Assembly (NCBI RefSeq): GCF_900177375.1
Contig: NZ_FWZU01000005.1
Span: forward strand, 186,001 to 250,000
DNA from: Desulfovibrio gilichinskyi
Lineage (GTDB): Bacteria; Desulfobacterota; Desulfovibrionia; Desulfovibrionales; Desulfovibrionaceae
Direction: 5' to 3'
Length of the DNA stretch: 64,000 nucleotides
Shown: piece after piece, positions 63,516-64,000 of the stretch
Layout of the letters: each line of letters opens with the position of its first letter
How positions within the stretch are numbered: position 1 is the stretch's first letter
Notes under the pieces: model-generated
The model's input: only the letters and a program-made list of their open reading frames with translations
Told to the model about the DNA's origin: nothing
Databases searched by the model: none
Position numbers and translations under genes: made by a program

Positions 63516-64000
63516 TTAGAGGCCAGCCTCTGCGAGGATTTCTGTGAAGCGTTTTTTAATATCTTCTTCTGGCTCAGTAGCAGGAGCTGCAACGCCTGTC
63601 GGAATATCTGATCCAGTGAACCGGACAGCTTCTTTGAGTAGCCAGGAGAATGGTACGTCCAGCGTGTAAAGCTGCGAAAGAATGCTGAGGCGCGGAATCA
63701 GTGTTTTTAAGCTCTCCATGTCATTATTTTTGAAAGCCTTGTATATGCCGCAGGTTATTTCAGGTGCAAAGTTTGATGTTCCAGGAATAGCACCGTCACC
63801 ACCGAGCATTAAGGTAGTAAACAGGTATTCATCGAATCCGCAGATGATTTTAAAATCTTTACGTGCGCTTTTGACTTGGAAAATAAGGTCACGGATGTGG
63901 CTGATGCAATCTACCGTATCCTTGATGCCGATGATGTTCGGGCAGTCTAAGGCAATGCGTTTAACCAGTGCAGGGGACAAATCTTGTCCTGTCAGAGCGG
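63516..64000 (-). CDS. DapA-family (class I aldolase-type) protein, partial
   Basis: C-terminal 161 codons; the frame stays open to the window end, so the gene continues beyond it. Seen: LTGQDLSPALVKRIALDCPN, then IIGIKDTVD with the Schiff-base lysine, ICGFDEYLFTTLMLGGDGAI and SWLLKEAVRF. These are dihydrodipicolinate synthase/N-acetylneuraminate lyase superfamily features. With the dehydratase downstream it may cleave or dehydrate a 2-keto-3-deoxy sugar acid (inference). Confidence 0.85.
   Translation of the reverse strand, partial: ALTGQDLSPALVKRIALDCPNIIGIKDTVDCISHIRDLIFQVKSARKDFKIICGFDEYLFTTLMLGGDGAIPGTSNFAPEITCGIYKAFKNNDMESLKTLIPRLSILSQLYTLDVPFSWLLKEAVRFTGSDIPTGVAAPATEPEEDIKKRFTEILAEAGL

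Noticed and set aside
1-64000. CRISPR arrays, a Cas-type guide system with Tn7, tRNA and rRNA genes
   Set aside because: No regularly spaced repeats, cas genes, tRNA cloverleafs or rRNA segments were recognised; the element uses TnsD and TnsE.

Overview
The window looks like chromosome of a low-GC Desulfovibrionaceae-type bacterium (Desulfobacterota; a marine Maridesulfovibrio-like genus is my best guess). This is inferred from overall gene style: many sigma54 and two-component regulators, LarB, an alanine dehydrogenase/AgcS operon, RimO, and Desulfovibrio-like chemoreceptors. No rRNA, tRNA or CRISPR array was recognised. Housekeeping and regulatory genes flank one large mobile island.

Region 1 (1-13981), chromosomal backbone: end of a hypothetical gene, a Cache/HAMP chemoreceptor, a candidate structured RNA with its own terminator, an ald-agcS alanine operon preceded by a clear sigma54 promoter, and the TyrR-like sigma54 activator that probably drives it. 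Then follow ppnP, rimO, a soluble PAS histidine kinase, rdgB and glmS.

Region 2 (14005-40266), a complete Tn7-family transposon of about 26.3 kb inserted 23 bp downstream of the glmS stop. It has matching 18-bp ends (TGTGGGTGAGTAATAAAG), a 5-bp target duplication ATGGG on both sides, three abutting TnsB-type repeats at the glmS-proximal end and three spaced ones at the far end, and intact tnsABCDE in canonical order with catalytic residues in register with Tn7. The cargo is a small membrane protein, a metallophosphoesterase, a stretch of dead DNA with an IS3 remnant, a polysaccharide locus (several glycosyltransferases, two methyltransferases, a Wzm/Wzt-type ABC exporter, two Capsule_synth/GT-B-like proteins), two small or short envelope proteins, an outer-membrane beta-barrel protein, and finally a GT2/DUF2304/lipoprotein-hydrolase/STT3-PglB-type oligosaccharyltransferase cluster. 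I infer a mobile surface-glycan and possibly protein-glycosylation island.

Region 3 (40267-40809), fossil of an older Tn7-type insertion at the same attachment site: a second right end starts 3 bp beyond the target duplication and carries a 5' tnsA pseudogene broken by an inverted IS3 remnant. The remnant runs up to the first codon of an aldo/keto reductase.

Region 4 (40810-64000), backbone again: aldo/keto reductase with Fe-S motifs, larB, a CusCBA-type heavy-metal RND efflux operon (minus strand), a divergent SpoIIE/PP2C phosphatase followed by a very Met-rich secreted protein, a 24-aa lipoprotein, a CpxRA-like two-component pair divergent from a MacA-MacB-NodT/TolC efflux operon with a CpxR-type direct repeat between them, a PEGA-like lipoprotein, and an IlvD/EDD-family dehydratase downstream of a partial DapA-family gene cut by the window end.
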